A stretch of 64,000 nucleotides of DNA from Lineus longissimus (lineage: Eukaryota; Nemertea; Pilidiophora; Heteronemertea; Lineidae). Shown here in pieces: positions 25,337 to 39,791 of this stretch. The stretch spans positions 2,296,001 through 2,360,000 of the forward strand of contig NC_088319.1 of NCBI RefSeq assembly GCF_910592395.1, in the 5' to 3' direction. Each line of letters begins with the position of its first letter. Positions within the stretch are counted from its first letter, which is position 1. Position numbers and translations under genes: made by a program. The notes beneath the pieces are model-generated. The model was not told the DNA's origin, made no database searches, and saw only the letters and a program-made list of their open reading frames with translations.

Positions 25337-26049
25337 GGTCTCACTAGCCAGTGCAATGGCCGGGCCTACCTGGCTCCACAAATGGCGCGACGTCATTTCA
25401 TGCATACCCCTGTTCAAGTGGCTGTCGACCTTGCAGTATATCACTCTCACACATAAACCTATACATTTCTGAATAGCTTGTCGCTTCTAGAATACATCTG
25501 GCCAGCTTTCATTGTTATCAAGTAATTCAGTCATGAGAACATGGGGGCAGCACAATACATGAGACACCCTGTACATCGATGAAAATTTTGAAAATTTCAC
25601 CTTGCCGCCTTATAACTTGACAATTAACACGGATGGTGAAATAATATTTTTATAAACTTCTACTTATCACCTTGAGAAAGCCAAATGATAACAATTTTAA
25701 ATTTTGATACCAAAATAGGGTGCCGTTGCGGCTTTTCTTTGATCATTTTGACCGCCAAGTCTCACCTTGAGAACATGTGCACTCTGACAGGAACCAGTTC
25801 ATGTCAACATCCGATTGAACTATAAATAGCATGCGAGGCCTGGTCACTGCGGACGTGCACAGAAGAAGCTGATATTTTCCTCAAATAATCGTCAGAGCTA
25901 CCTCTTCACAAAATACCCAGGACACCGACATTTGAACATGCAGCAATAGCGATATGATAGGCTTATCTGTATCCAAGGTAATCGCCTGAGATTGAAGAAC
26001 TTTTTTTTAGGGACCAATGTTGACCTGATCACCACTGGCTAGTGAGACC
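25337..26049. mobile_element. 713-bp TIR element, unit 4
   Basis: Same element, ends and ATG flanks as at 1606, nearly identical in sequence. It is inherited with the array unit. Confidence 0.82.
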
Positions 26050-26480
26050 ATGGGCATGCACATCACGACACGCCCACCACACACCCATAATATGGACCAA
26101 TCAGCGCTCCGCTTACTACGCCACCACACGGGGCCTATTTGAACTACGGAGCGGTGTGATCATACAGGGTGATACAGAGAAGATTGACTACATCATGCAG
26201 TACCGGCTGGCACTGATCCGCACATCATCTTAAACATGACCAGAAACGCATAAGAAGATTTATTACCGAAGGTTTTAGCCGGGATTGGAGATGAAAAATG
26301 AGAACGAATTCCTTCACGGTGAGCGATTTCGTACATTTTCACGTACACATCGAGGGATGTAGAGATATTTTCGCGATATGTCACCAGTTCTAAGCGGACA
26401 CATTTTTTTAGTGATTCCCGTGTACATGTTTGTCCTATCTACCAAGCTTCATCAGAGCATTATACTGTATATACAAAATG

Positions 26481-26677
26481 TACGGTGGCTGGGAAAGGAC
26501 ATGGTGATTTTTATTTTCAATGAAGATGTTTATTTTTTATCTCAGGCACCTGACTTACTAACTCAGGCGCCTGAGATAGTAAGTCAGGCGCCTGAGTTAG
26601 TAAGTCAGGCGCCTGAGATAAAAAATAAACATCGTCATTGAAAATAAAAATCACCATGTCCTTTCCCAGCCACCGTA
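26481..26677. repeat. Inverted repeat with palindrome cluster (4 copies), unit 4
   Basis: Same outer arms as in unit 1, with four 21-bp-spaced palindromes. Linkers alternate GATAGTAAG and GTTAGTAAG. Confidence 0.88.
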
Positions 26678-27347
26678 AAAATGATTCTTCTATGAAAAAA
26701 TGTTTTGTTTTAGTATATAGAATACAAAACAATCACAAAACCTTTCTTTTGCTTTCGTTGAAAAGAAATCATTAGATATTTGCAATTGCGGCCCGTCATA
26801 AATATATGTTTATTTTAACGACAACAACGCATTTCAAATGCATTCCATGATGACGTCATCCTCCACAGAAAGGTGGTTTCTGGAACTACTGGCAAATTGC
26901 TATCAATAAAGTCAGCTGGGACGAGATTGGCAGTTGGAAGGGTATAAATCGCGGAAGGAACGCACCCGATTTCACGCGGTACTTGCACAGTGATTCCACG
27001 GTATAGTACTGACTATTCCATGGTTTAGCACCGGTTACATGGTTTCACTGATTCCAAGCTTTATCAACCACCAATACGCAATCACACTCGCGTGATTTCA
27101 GAGATGTCAGACTTCACCCGAGTGTCGTTTTGCGTATGGAATTGATACCGACAGTGAGTTGTCAATTTCTATTCTAAAATATCCCAAATTAAAAAACAAA
27201 AACATTTGGTTTTAAAATCATTTTGACAGCTTTCACATTTTGCACCTACATAAATTTTGCATTTCCTGAATCCAGGTAGTTTAGAATTTTGAACTTTTGA
27301 CCTGCGTAGAATCTGAAGTCGTCGTTGCAGTTGTAGATCTGATTAAA

Positions 27348-27785
27348 GCCTGCAGCACACTAGCCGCCAACTTCGGCGTTCACAGGCATTTTTGCCGCAA
27401 TAGTCCTGAACGCCTGAAAAATTCCTAGTCTGCTACGAACGGCGTCGGCGAACGCGACTTGACGCCACTTGCCGCAACTAAACGCCAAATATCTAACATG
27501 TTTGATTTTTGACGCGTGTCGCCGCGTTTGAACGCAAGAAGAAGCCAGGTGTGCTACGGATGGCCCCCTGACTTGGCGTCGGCGGCGAGGCTATGGCCAA
27601 TCAGCTTGCGTCTTGATGTCACACGATTTCAAAATGGCAGCCTAAAGTGGCGGAAAAGACGCTACTGAACGCCAATTCTGGGCAGGTGTGGTCTGACCGG
27701 GATCCACTAGCCGCCAACTTTGGCGTCGAGAGGCGTCAGCCGAACGCTTCTTGTCGCCAAAGTTGGCGGCTAGTGTGCTGCAGGC
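27348..27785. mobile_element. 438-bp TIR element, unit 4
   Basis: Same element and site, exact length kept, TTAAA flanks intact. Confidence 0.85.
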
Positions 27786-30442
27786 TTAAAATTGAAGGAT
27801 TTTCATAATCCACGCGCCGATGATTCTTCGATGTCCACCATCGTTCTCTAAATCCGATTTCGAGATGCACACGCAACAACGTTAATGTTTTCAAGGCTCT
27901 TTAACCGATTAACCCAACAGCGTTAACGACAGCCACCAGCGTAGCCCAACTACGCGATATCTCCAATTCAGGCCTACCGGTACTATATATAGTAGCATAA
28001 AGAATTAACATCAACGTTCTACTGACACCGATTAGGCGACTGCGCTGAATGAAATTTACTGAAATGATATACATTTCTTTAACACCGATTGAGCGGCTGG
28101 GTCCTTGGCGTGCGCAGTGTGTGTGGATGAATCCTGCAGAGAGCACTCAGTGTAACGAAGACGATCAGAAACTGTTTTTGGTGTACCAAAACACGGAAGT
28201 CCCACTGCTTTGGATCGTCGACTCTGCCAAGCCTTATCTTTGGAGCCTTGCATTCATCGATATCGAGTGACAGTGATATGAATTCAACACTAATTTTCAA
28301 AAGCAACATTCGCATTCACCTATCAAAATAATTTGAAATCCAATTGTTATTGTAAGCTGCTGTGTAACGTTTTTTGGACGTACTCGATAGTCGATCAATG
28401 GAAATCAATGACTTAAAATCAGTTTAATCCATAGGCCTTATCTATAATCATACACCATACATATATGCAGGACCCAACTTAATTTTTGGGTAAGAGATTT
28501 TCAAATCAAGAATGTAATTTTTTTCAAAATGCACCTTGAAACGTTTGAAGAGATAGATGAAAAAATAGCCTGACGATTTTATCAAAGTTCGTCGATAAAT
28601 AGACAGCACAGAGCAGAAAATGTCAAAAATCAATGCACTGCGTCAATGTACACGAATGAATACAAACAAATTATTTTGTAACCATGGCAACTTAAATATA
28701 AAAATCCTCTTAGGTCCCAAAATTCGGTTCAAGAAAAACCAAACTTTCGGTCCAGTACAGTAGTTTAAGCACAGCGGCCTAAAAGCACAGTGACATTTAC
28801 TTCTGAATCCGACTATATGAAAATCCCGATAACAATTCTCCACAAGATTATTGTAAGATTTTTGATTAAGATCTGAACTAAGAAAATTACAAGATTTGAC
28901 AAGTTTCTTACGAAAATACTATTTGTGCACGTACAAGAAGCAATCTTGTGGGACAGTGTTGAGAAACATAGGCCGGGTCTATTTGGCAAGCCGCTCGCCG
29001 AACAGACACCTTTTTTTGTCCTGTTTGGAGAGCCGCTTGTCAAACAGCACTAAAAAGCCACCCTGTTCGGCCAGCCGGGTTTGCCAAACAGGTAAAAAAT
29101 CTACCCTGTTTGGCGAGCTGGAGACTTTACTTTAATATTAATGAGTTCGGCTCTCTATTCAGGACAAGAAAAAGTCGCTGTTTGGTAAAAAAAGCCGGGC
29201 TTGTCAAGTAGTCACTTCCAAAAACATAACGCCATGCAGTTAAGACAGACAAATCAAAAGAACACTTCTTGATTTTGTACACAGATAAGGTGGTATATAG
29301 CAGTCCAAATAAAAATTATGGTAACAGCCAAGTAGCTAAAGATAAAATACTCGGATATGTTATTAATCTAATGTTCTTTGAAAAGCCTAAATAGTGACCG
29401 CCTTGAGAAATTTCGGAAATGATCTCCGAAATAATCGGGTCGGACAGCATGGACAAACTTCTGGAATCAGTACAGATTTAGACAGCATCAACCAAACATG
29501 AATAGTGACTTCGGGTTTGACCTCTCCTGCATACCAAACTTAATATCCACTCTATGACTAAATAAACTAAATGTTGGCACTCAATATGTGCTTTAATGTG
29601 GGACAGGCTGGGTCGTTTATTCATTTGACAACGAACTGTGAAAGCAGTGAGAAACGTTAATTGACTCCAGAAAATTCAGAGACTGCAAATCCATACCGAG
29701 CCATAAATCTTTCAATCGGCTCTGAAATGGCTCAAGCAATATCAAGATTTTCTACCTTTGCGACGTCATATAGATATATATCTTTGTCTACAAAAATAAC
29801 GTCATGCTGACGTCATTACCGTTGGCTGCGCGCGCATACTCGTATATCAAGAGAGGGGATGGCATGATGTTACGATATCAACGTCGCACGATCGTTAGTG
29901 GTGTCACTTGGATACGAGGAGTTTATCTCGTGACTTGCATAATATTTTAGAAAAAAACTTAGAAACAATTTTGTCACAATAACAGCCGCACATCACCGGT
30001 TAAGCATCATTATGTTATCGAGATATACATCAACAGGAGGACGGTTTGTCGCAACTTTTCTTCAGAAAAGAAGGGATTCGCGAGTGCGCGCGCATGATAA
30101 TTTCAAATCAGCCGTGACGTCAACAGATATCCATCTATGCTCGCACTGCTAGCCAACTCATGCAGATTTCACTAGAAGAAAACTTTTTCCGACTTCTTTA
30201 CCATGTTAACGGTTTCCCTAACCTTTTTCGATTTATCCGACTAAAGTCCGACATTATCAGACATTTCCCTGAAAGGTCGGATTTCTAGAAAATCCGTCGG
30301 TGAAATTACTAGGGCTCCCTAAAATAGGTCATTAAAGATCAAAGGCGCATGTTGAATGGGGCTATAATGTCGGATAAATCAGGAAAAAGTGAGAGAAACC
30401 GGTCAGAAGTCGGAAAAGACTCCTTCTTTGTGTCTGTACATC

Positions 30443-32336
30443 CTATTCAACTGCTTGATACAATTTGAAATGAGTAAAGGATAGTTTTCTCCTATGTCTG
30501 CGTAATTTACCTATACTCGATGGAATAGCTGGAAATAGCGCGCCACTGTCAAGCACGAAAAGCACATCCTTGGCCAGTCTGTACCAAATGGTACTAATAA
30601 CGATAGCATGTAGTATATGTTCACAAAACTTGTATTCCTTTTCATGCCGTATGACAATTGGAAAACAAACCATTCTAAACATTCTAACAGAACTTAGAAA
30701 TCCATTTTTTTTGAACGACAAACTTACAAGAGCTGATAAGTTCTCGTGGTAACTCCAAATGATCCCGGGATATATTTTTCGATAAAAAGTTGACTTCAAG
30801 TGGGGATTAAATTTTGAATATAAAAATAGACGAAAGGTCAATCTTTGCGAATTGCTAGCTGGATATGTATGTATACAATAGCCGTTTCTCGTGTAAAGAA
30901 CGATGGATAACTCTCCCTTATTCAAATTCTGTACTGGTATGAGTTTTCCATATCCTTTATGCCATATTATGCGGAACATGCTGAGGAAAGGTGGCTTCTC
31001 CCCGATCTTCTGGCAACTGATAACTAAGCCGTCTTTAAAGATGACTGGTTGGGAAACTTTACGTTTGTTTTTATCAGAACATGGGTGATTACGTGGCATG
31101 ATGAGCTCAGTTTCTTGATGCGACAGAATATCAAATAGTTTAAATACGAATCTCTTTCGGCCGTGCCTTCCTTTCAAGTCCATGAACACCATTTGCATGT
31201 AATATAAGAAACTAAAAAACATCACAAATGTAACCGACGATGCCGACGTTTTATTGACCAGCTTGAAATATGTATCAATCGCACCTTTAGTAGGTTTGTA
31301 AATTAAGATATCTTTAATCACCCAGAATTTGTCCTGATGAATTTCCTGAACGAAAACGATTGTCTTCGAATTATAATCATATAAACAATTTATGTTTTCA
31401 TATTTGCCAACATCATAAGAAACGGGCGGCTTGATAGTTATCATACCTTTACGCTTGTACTTTGATAGTTTCTTCCCCTGAAAGGTAATGTGTACTTTGT
31501 CTCGCACATTTGACATGTTTAAGAAATAGTGCGTAGGTAACTAAATGCTTTCCTGTTGCAATAGTGGGATATGAACGCACGCATCAGAGTTTAACTGGAT
31601 TCAACACTAGGAAACTTCCGAATCTGACCGAGAAAGCTTTGATCTGGTTCTGTATTAACTGAATCTTACCCACAAAAAAGTCTACTTTCTATTATATGTT
31701 CTCCGCGTAGCTAATAAGCGACTTGTCCTATTCGGGCATCTCAAGATTAAAGGTATTAGTGAGAAGCCACTTCTCATCATCACGTTACATATCACACATG
31801 TAGTGACCAATTGAAAGAGAGCTATCATGCTTGATCGGCACAGACAGCACGGCCATGTTCGCATACAGGGTTTTGATTGGTCAAGACCGGTCACCTGGCA
31901 GAGAGACCTCCATGATTTCTGCTTGAGGAAAGTGTCGAATAATGCCGACTCTCCTCCAAAAAGCTGCTCTTATAGCGTTGCTGAAGTCTTGAAGTCTGAA
32001 AAGGGACGGACGCAGTTTCCAAGGTATGTCCGAATGGATACTAAAATTAAAATCAATTAGGAGCCTCACCTTTGATTGAAAAATAGAATAATTCTGCCAG
32101 TCTAGAATATCCTTCTCTTCCATACATGTTCCCGTTCCAATGCTCAATTGACATATACCGCTTGACGTGGAATTGATTAGTTTGCATGAGGTCATCCACA
32201 GGCAAAGTAAGGCACATTCACATACAGACCGCATCTGGTTATGTCTGATTATAGTGAACTTGGCAATCACTCCGCGAAGTTTCAGAAAATACTTGTAGTC
32301 CCCTGACAGCATCTCTATGGATGATCGATGGATCAA
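30443..32336 (-). CDS. PAN-domain tandem gene copy g4
   Basis: PAN exon about 32336-32070 (type with RGVIAKF) and terminal exon 31477-30443. All PAN cysteines and the AAG|GTGAGG donor are kept. Variable blocks read CQKIGEKPPFLSMF and YPASNSQRLTF. The second block is otherwise known only from g1, and the first only from the broken copy g6, so this copy is a mosaic. The long-class upstream segment is present without Harbinger and without the 713-bp element, making g4 the cleanest copy for inferring the original 5' region. Confidence 0.5.
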
Positions 32337-33447
32337 CTGGCGGGGTATTGCAGGAATCTACTTTCGGCTGAATTGAAAGGAGAAACAACAAAAGGGCTGG
32401 TTGTATAAACGTTTTCCCGTCGCATGAAATCGGAGCGTTTTTCGAAGGTATACAGTAAGTTAGGGCCATTGCAATCTCCTAGCCTTGCTATGGGATTAGT
32501 AATGGTTGCTTAGTGATACTAGCACTGTTTACTAGCGTACATTTGGCCTCTTCCGGTTGGTCACTTCCGGGCAGCAAATGGAGGATAGTCCTCGCATTGG
32601 GAGATTGAGGCCCGTTTGTGACTAGTTTTGGACACCCAGGACCTGCTCTGTTGCAAGAGCACGTGAACAATGGTGAATATTTTCGACGTGATGCTGTATT
32701 TTTCTCTTCATGTCAATCGCCCTCTTTTCTGATTGCGGCGAAGGATGAATACACAAGGTAGTATAAAGCTTGGAATCAGTGAAACCTTGAAACCAGTGAT
32801 AAACCTTGGAATCAGTCCTAAAAATGCATAAAAACAATGAAATAATGCCATCGGAACCTAAGGTGGTTACGAATCAATATTTGGAGATTATTTTTACATG
32901 ATCAGATCGGAATTTGACGGTAGTTTAGAAGTCAGTCGCATATCCGATTCAACAATCTATATTTTAGAACAACCCAGTCATACCTCGCCTCCAGTGTACA
33001 TTACTGATCTCCCAAATATGGGCATGCACGTCACGACACGCCCACCACACACCCATAATATGGACCAATCAGCGCTCCGCTTACTACGCCACCACACGGG
33101 GCCTAATTGAACTACGGAGCGGTGTGATCATACAGGGTGATACAGAGAAGATCGACTACATCATGCAGTACCGGCTGGCACTGATCCGCACATCATCTTA
33201 AACATGACCAGAAACGCATAAGAAGATTTATTACCAAAGGTTTTAGCCGGGTTTGGAGATGAAAAATGAGAACGAATTCCTTCACGGTGAGCGACTTCGT
33301 ACATTTTCATGTACACATCGAGGGATGTAGAGATATTTTCGTGATGTAACCAGTTCTAAGCGGACACATTTTTTTTAGTGATTCCCGTGTACATGTTTGT
33401 CCTATCTACCAAGCTTAATCAGAGCATTATACTGTATATACAAAATG

Positions 33448-33706
33448 TACGGTGGCTGGGAAAGGACATGGTGATTTTTATTTTCAATGACGATGTTTAT
33501 TACTAACTCAGGCGCCTGAGATAGTAAGTCAGGCACCTGAGTTAGTAAGTCAGACGCCTGAGATAGTAACTCAGGCGCCTGAGTTAGTAAGTCAGGCGTC
33601 TGAGATAGTAAGTCAGGCGCCTGAGTTAGTAAGTCAGGCGCCTGAGATAAAAAATCAACATCGTCATTGAAAATAAAAATCACCATGTCCTTTCCCAGCC
33701 ACCGTA
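33448..33706. repeat. Inverted repeat with palindrome cluster (7 copies), unit 5
   Basis: Largest version: seven palindromes around CAGGCGCCTG (some with one change, such as CAGACGCCTG and CAGGCGTCTG) at 21-bp spacing inside the same outer arms. Length varies between units by whole 21- or 42-bp steps. Confidence 0.88.
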
Positions 33707-34800
33707 AAAATGATTCTTCTAATAAAAATGTTTTATTTTAGTATATAGAATACAAAACAATCACAAAACCTTTCTTTTGCTTTCGTTGAAAAGAAATCAT
33801 TAGATATTTGCAATTGCGGCCCGTCATAAATATGTTTGTTTTTAACGACAACAACGCATTTCAAATGCATTCCATGATGACGTCATCCTCCACAGAAAGG
33901 TGCTTTCTGGAACTACTGGCAAATTGCTATCAATAAAGTCAGCTGGGACGAGATTGGCAGTTGGAAGGGTATAAATCGTGGAAGGAACGCACCCGATTTC
34001 ACGCGGTACTTGCACAGTGATTCCACGGTTTAGTACTGACTATTCCATGGTTTAGCACAGGTTACATGGTTTCACTGATTCCAAGCTTTATCAACCACCA
34101 ATACGCAATCACACTCGCGTGATTTCAGAGATGTCAGACTTCACCCGAGTGTCGTTTTGCGTATGGAATTAATATCCGCAATTTGTCAGAGAAATCGAAA
34201 TTGACCTAATTAAATTACGAAAATGCTCATGACATCATGTATACGAGTTAAGTCTAGATTCTTTTCTTCTGCGATGTCGTGTAAACGTGGATCATTTTTC
34301 AGAAGTTGTTCCGATGACAATGCGATGCTCACTGGTGTCCCTTTTTTCATGTTGTGTAAAAACGGCACCAATATGTCATTATTACACCCACGGATGGAGT
34401 ACTATACATCCGTGTTACACCTAGATAATCCAACAATACCCAGCTTAGTTTAAGGAATTGATACCGAACTTGAGGTATCGGTTGTTTCACCAAAACCGCG
34501 AGAGTGGAGGTGAAATTAAACGAAGTCCGAGACAGTACAGAGCCGAGGTTTAGGCCAACATTTCAGCTCAATCCGAGCGGTTTTGGTGAGACAATCAATA
34601 TCGACAGTGAGTTGTCAATTTCTATTTTAAAATATCCCAAATTAAAAAACAAAAACATTTGGTTTTAAAATCATTTTGACAGCTTTCACAGTTTGCACCT
34701 ACATAAATTTTGCATTTCCTGAATCCAGGTATTTTAGAATTTTGAACTTTTGACCTGCGTAGAATCTGAAGTCGTCGTTGCAGTTGTAGATCTGATTAAA

Positions 34801-35238
34801 GCCTGCAGCACACTAGCCGCCAACTTCGGCGTTCACAGGCATTTTTGCCGCAATAGTCCTGAACGCCTGAAAAATTCCTAGTCTGCTATGAACGGCGTCG
34901 GCGAACGCGACTTGACGCCACTTGCCGCAACTAAACGCTAAATATCTAACATGTTTGATTTTTGATGCGTGTCGCCGCGTTTGAACGCAAGAAGAAGCCA
35001 GGTGTGCTACGGATGGCCCCCTGACTTGGCGTCGGCGGCGAGGCTATGGCCAATCAGCTTGCGTCTTGATGTCACACGATTTCAAAATGGCAGCCTAAAG
35101 TGGCGGAAAAGACGCTACTGAACGCCAATTCTGGGCAGGTGTGCTCTGACCGGGATCCACTGGCCGCCAACTTTGGCGTCGAGAGGCGTCAGCCGAACGC
35201 TTCTTGTCGCCAAAGTTGGCGGCTAGTGTGCTGCAGGC
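34801..35238. mobile_element. 438-bp TIR element, unit 5
   Basis: Same element and site, exact length kept, TTAAA flanks intact. Confidence 0.85.
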
Positions 35239-37894
35239 TTAAAATTGAAGGATTTTCATAATCCACGCGCCGATGATTCTTCGATGTCCACCATCGTTCT
35301 CTAAATCCGATTTCGAGATGCACACGCAACAACGTTAATGTTTTCAAGGCTCTTTAACCGATTAACCAAACAGCGTTAACGACTGACACCAGCGTAGCCC
35401 AACTACGCGATATCTCCCATTCAGGCCTACCGGTACTATATATAGTAGCATAAAGAATTAACATCAACGTTCTACTGACACCGATTAGGCGACTACGCTG
35501 AATGAAATTTACTGAAATGATGTAAATTTATTTAACAACGATTGAGCGGCTGGGTCCTTGGCGTGCGCAGTGTGTGTGGATAAATCCTGCAGAGAGCACT
35601 CAGTGTAACGAAGACGATCAGAAACTGTTTTTGGTGTACCAAAACACGGAAGTCCCACTGCTTTGGATCGTCGACTCTGCCAAGCCTTATCTTTGGAGCC
35701 TTGCATTCATCGATATCGAGTGACAGTGATATGAATTCAACACTAATTTTCAAAAGCAACATTCGCATTCACCTATCAAAATAATTTGAAATCCAATTGT
35801 TATTGTAAGCTGCTGTGTAACGTTTTTTGGACGTACTCGATAGTCGATCAATGGAAATCAATGACTTAAAATCAGTTTAATCCATAGGCCTTATCTATAA
35901 TCATACACCATACATATATGCAGGACCCAACTTAATTTTTGGGTAAGAGATTTGCAAATCAAGAATGCAATTTTTTTCAAAATGCACCTTGAAACGTTTG
36001 AAGAGATAGATGAAAAAATAGCCTGACGATTTTATCAAAGTTCGTCGATAAATAGACAGTACAGAGCAGAAAATGTCAAAAATCAATGCACTGCGTCAAT
36101 GTACACGAATGAATACAAACAAATTATTTTGTAACCATGGCAACTTAAATATAAAAATCCTCTTAGGTCCCAAAATTCGGTTCAAGAAAAAACCAAACTT
36201 TCGGCCCAGTACAGTAGTTTAAGCACAGCGGCCTAAAAGCACAGTGACATTTACTTCTGAATCCGACTATATGAAAATCCCGATAAAAATTCTCCACAAG
36301 ATTATTGTAAGATTTTTGATTAAGATCTGAACTAAGAAAATTACCAGATTTGACAAGTTTCTTACGAAAATACTATGTGTGCACGTACAAGAAGCAATCT
36401 TGTGGGACAGTGTTGAGAAACATAGGCCGGGTCTATTTGGCAAGCCGCTCGCCGAACAGTCATCTTTTTTGTCCTGTTTGGAGAGCCACTTGTCAAACAG
36501 CACTAAAAAGCCACCCTGTTCGGCCAGCCGGGCTTGCCAAACAGGTAAAAAATCTACCCTGTTTGGCGAGCTGGAGACTTTACTTTAATATTAATGAGTT
36601 CGGCTCTCTATTCAGGACAAAAAAAAGTCGCTGTTTGGTAAAAAAAGCCGGGCTTGTCAAGTAGTCATTTCCAAAAACATAACGCCATGCAGTTAAGACA
36701 GACAAATCAAAAGAACACTTCTTGATTTTGTACACAGATAAGGTGGTATACAGCAGTCCAAATAAAAATTATGGTAACAGCCAAGCAGCTAAAGATAAAA
36801 TACTCGGATATGTTATTAATCTAATGTTCTTTGAAAAGCCTAAATAGTGACCGCCTTGAGAAATTTCGGAAATGATCTCCGAAATAATCGGGTCGGACAG
36901 CGTGGACAAACATCTGGAATCAGTACAGATTTAGACAGCATCAACCAAACATGAATAGTGACTTCGGGTTTGACCTCTCCTGCATACCAAACTTGATATC
37001 CACTCTATGACTAAAGAAACTAAATGTTGGCACTCAATATGTGCTTTAATGTGGGACAGGCTGGGTGTTTATTCATTTGACAACGAACTGTGAAAGCAGT
37101 GAGAAACGTTAACTGACTCCAGAAAATTCAGAGACTGCAAATCCATACCGAGCCAGAAATCTTTCAATCGGCTCTGAAATGGCTCAAGCAATATCAAGAT
37201 TTTCTACCTTTGCGACGTCATATAGATATATATCTTTGTCTACAAAAATAACGTCATGCTGACGTCATTACCGTTGGCTGCGCGCGCATACTCGTATATC
37301 AAGAGAGGGGATGGCATGATGTTATGATATCAACGTCGCACGATCGTTGGTGGTGTCACTTGGATACGAGGAGTTTATCTCGTGACTTGCATAATATTTT
37401 TGAAAAAAACTTAGAAACAATTTTGTCACAATAACAGCCGCACATCACCGGTTAAGCATCATTATGTTATCGAGATATACATCAACAGGAGGACGGTTTG
37501 TCGCAACCTTTCTTCAGAAAAGAAGAGAGGCGCGAGTGCGCGCGCATGATAATTTCAAATTAGCCGTGACGTCAGCAGATAACCATCTATGCTCGCACTG
37601 CTAGCCAACTCATGTAGATTTCACTAGAAGAAAACTTTTTCCGACTTCTTTACCATGTTGACGGTTTCCCCAACCTTTTTCAATTAATCCGACTAAAGTC
37701 CGACATTATCAGACATTTCCCAGAAAGGTCGGATTTCGAGAAAATCCGTCGGTGAAATTACTAGGGCTCCCTAAAATAGGTCATTAAAGATCAAAGGCGT
37801 ATGTTGAATGGGGCTATAATGTCGGATAAATCAGGAAAAAGTGAGAGAAACCGGTCAGAAGTCGGAAAAGGCTCCTTCTTTGTGTCTGTACATC

Positions 37895-39791
37895 CTATTC
37901 AACTGCTTGATACAATTTGAAATGAGTAAAGGATAGTTTTCTCCTATGTCTGCGTAATTTATTTATACTCGATGGAATAGCTGGAAATAGCGCGCCACTG
38001 TCAAGCACGAAAAGCACATCTTTGGCCTGTCTGAACCGAATGGAACTAATAACGATAGCGTCTAGTATCTGTTCAGAAAACTTGTATTCCTTTTCATGCC
38101 GTATGATAATTGGAAAACAAACCATTCTAAACATTCTAACAGAACTTAGAAATCCATTTTTTTTGAACGACAAACTTACAAGAGCTGATAAGTTATCGTG
38201 GTAACTCCAAATGGTCCTTGGATATATTTTTCGATAAAAAGTTGACTTCAAGTGGGGATTAAATTTTGAATATAAAAATAGACGAAAGGTCAATCTTTTC
38301 GAATAGCTATCTGAATATACATGTATACAATAGCCGTTTTTCGTGTAAATAACGATGGGTAACTCTCCCTTATTTAAATTCTGTACTGGTATGAGTTTTC
38401 CATATCCTTTATGCCATATTATGCGGAACATGCTGACGAAAAATGGCGTCTCCCCGATCTTCCTGCAACTGATAACTAAGCCGTCTTTAAAGATGACTGG
38501 TTTGGAAACTTTACGTTTGTTTTTATCAGAACATGGGTGATTACGTGGCATGATGAGCTCAGTTTCTTGATGCGACAGAATATCAAATAGTTTATATACT
38601 ATAAATCTCTTTCGGCCGCGCCTTCTTTTCAGGTCCATGAACACCATTTGCATGTAATATAAGAAACTAAAAAACGTCACAAATGTAACCGACGATGCCG
38701 ACGTTTTATTGACCAGCTTGAAATATGTATCAATCGCACCTTTAGTAGGTTTGTAAATTAAGATATCTTTAATCACCCAAAACTTGTGCCGATGAATTTC
38801 CTGAACGAAAACGATTGTCTTCGAATTATAATCATATAAACAATTTATGTTTTCATATTTGCCAACATCATAAGAAACGGGCGGCTTGATAGTTATCATA
38901 CCTTTACGCTTGTACTTTGATAGTTTCTTCCCCTGAAAGGTAATGTGTACTTTGTCTCGCACATTTGACATGTTTAAGAAATAGTGCGTAGGTAACTAAA
39001 TGCTTTCCTGTTGCAATAGTGGGATATGAACGCACGCATCAGAGTTTAACTGGATTCAACACTAGGAAACTTCCGAATCTGACCGAGAAAGCTTTGATCT
39101 GGTTCTGTATTAACTGAATCTTACCCACAAAAAAGTCTACATTCTATTATATGTTCTCCGCGTAGCTAATAAGCGACTTGGCCTATTCGGGCATCTCAAG
39201 ATTAAAGGTATTAGTGAGAAGCCACTTCTCATCATCACGTTATATATCACACATGTAGTGACCAATCGGAAGAGAGCTATCATGCTTGATCGGCACAGAC
39301 AGCACGGCCATGTTCGCATACAGGGTTTTGATTGGTCAAGACCGGTCACCTGGCAGAGAGACCTCCATGATTTCTGCTTGAGGAAAGTGTCGAATAATGC
39401 CGACACTCCTCCAAAAAGCTGCTCTTATAGCGTTGCTGAAGTCTTGAAGTCTGAAAAGGGACGGACGCAGTTTCTAAGGTATGTCCGAATGGATACTAAA
39501 ACTAAAATCAATTAGGAGCCTCACCTTTGATTGAAAAATAGAATAATTCTGCCAGTCTAGAATATCCTTCTCTTCCATACATGTTCCCGTTCCAATGCTC
39601 AATTGACATATACCGCTTGACGTGGAATTGATTAGTTTGCATGAGGTCATCCACAGGCAAAGTAAGGCACATTCACATACAGACCGCATCTGATTATGTC
39701 TGATTATAGTAAACTTGGCAATCACTCCGCGAAGTTTCAGAAAATACTTGTAGTCCCCTGACAGCATCTCTATGGATGATCGATGGATCAA
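37895..39791 (-). CDS. PAN-domain tandem gene copy g5
   Basis: PAN exon about 39791-39525 and terminal exon 38932-37895 (346 codons with stop; 3-nt insertion giving RFIVYKLF). The PAN exon is nearly identical to that of g3 and g4. Variable blocks read CRKIGETPFFVSMF and YSDSYSKRLTF. The Harbinger copy 2 insertion at 39936/39937 lies 12 bp before the ATG at 39922-39924, exactly as in g3. Product type and uncertainties are as for the other copies: PAN module clear, the rest of the protein unknown. Confidence 0.5.

Larger units (their letters stand above)
20974..31417. repeat. Tandem array unit 4 (Harbinger-bearing)
   Basis: 10,444 bp, of which 2,759 bp is an inserted PIF/Harbinger element (22037-24795). 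Without it the unit matches unit 1 in layout. The PAN exon is the second sequence type, with a 6-nt in-frame deletion relative to units 1, 2, 3 and 7. Confidence 0.93.
31418..38872. repeat. Tandem array unit 5
   Basis: 7,455 bp. It lacks the Harbinger element and the 713-bp element (empty site near 33018). It has the largest palindrome cluster of the array, with seven palindromes. Its PAN exon type is shared with units 4 and 6. Confidence 0.93.

Noticed and set aside
33402-33686. Frame with LSQAPDLLTQAPDL repeats
   Set aside because: Product of the 21-bp palindrome ladder. Copy number differs per unit and the opposite strand reads the same way, so it is not a protein signal.
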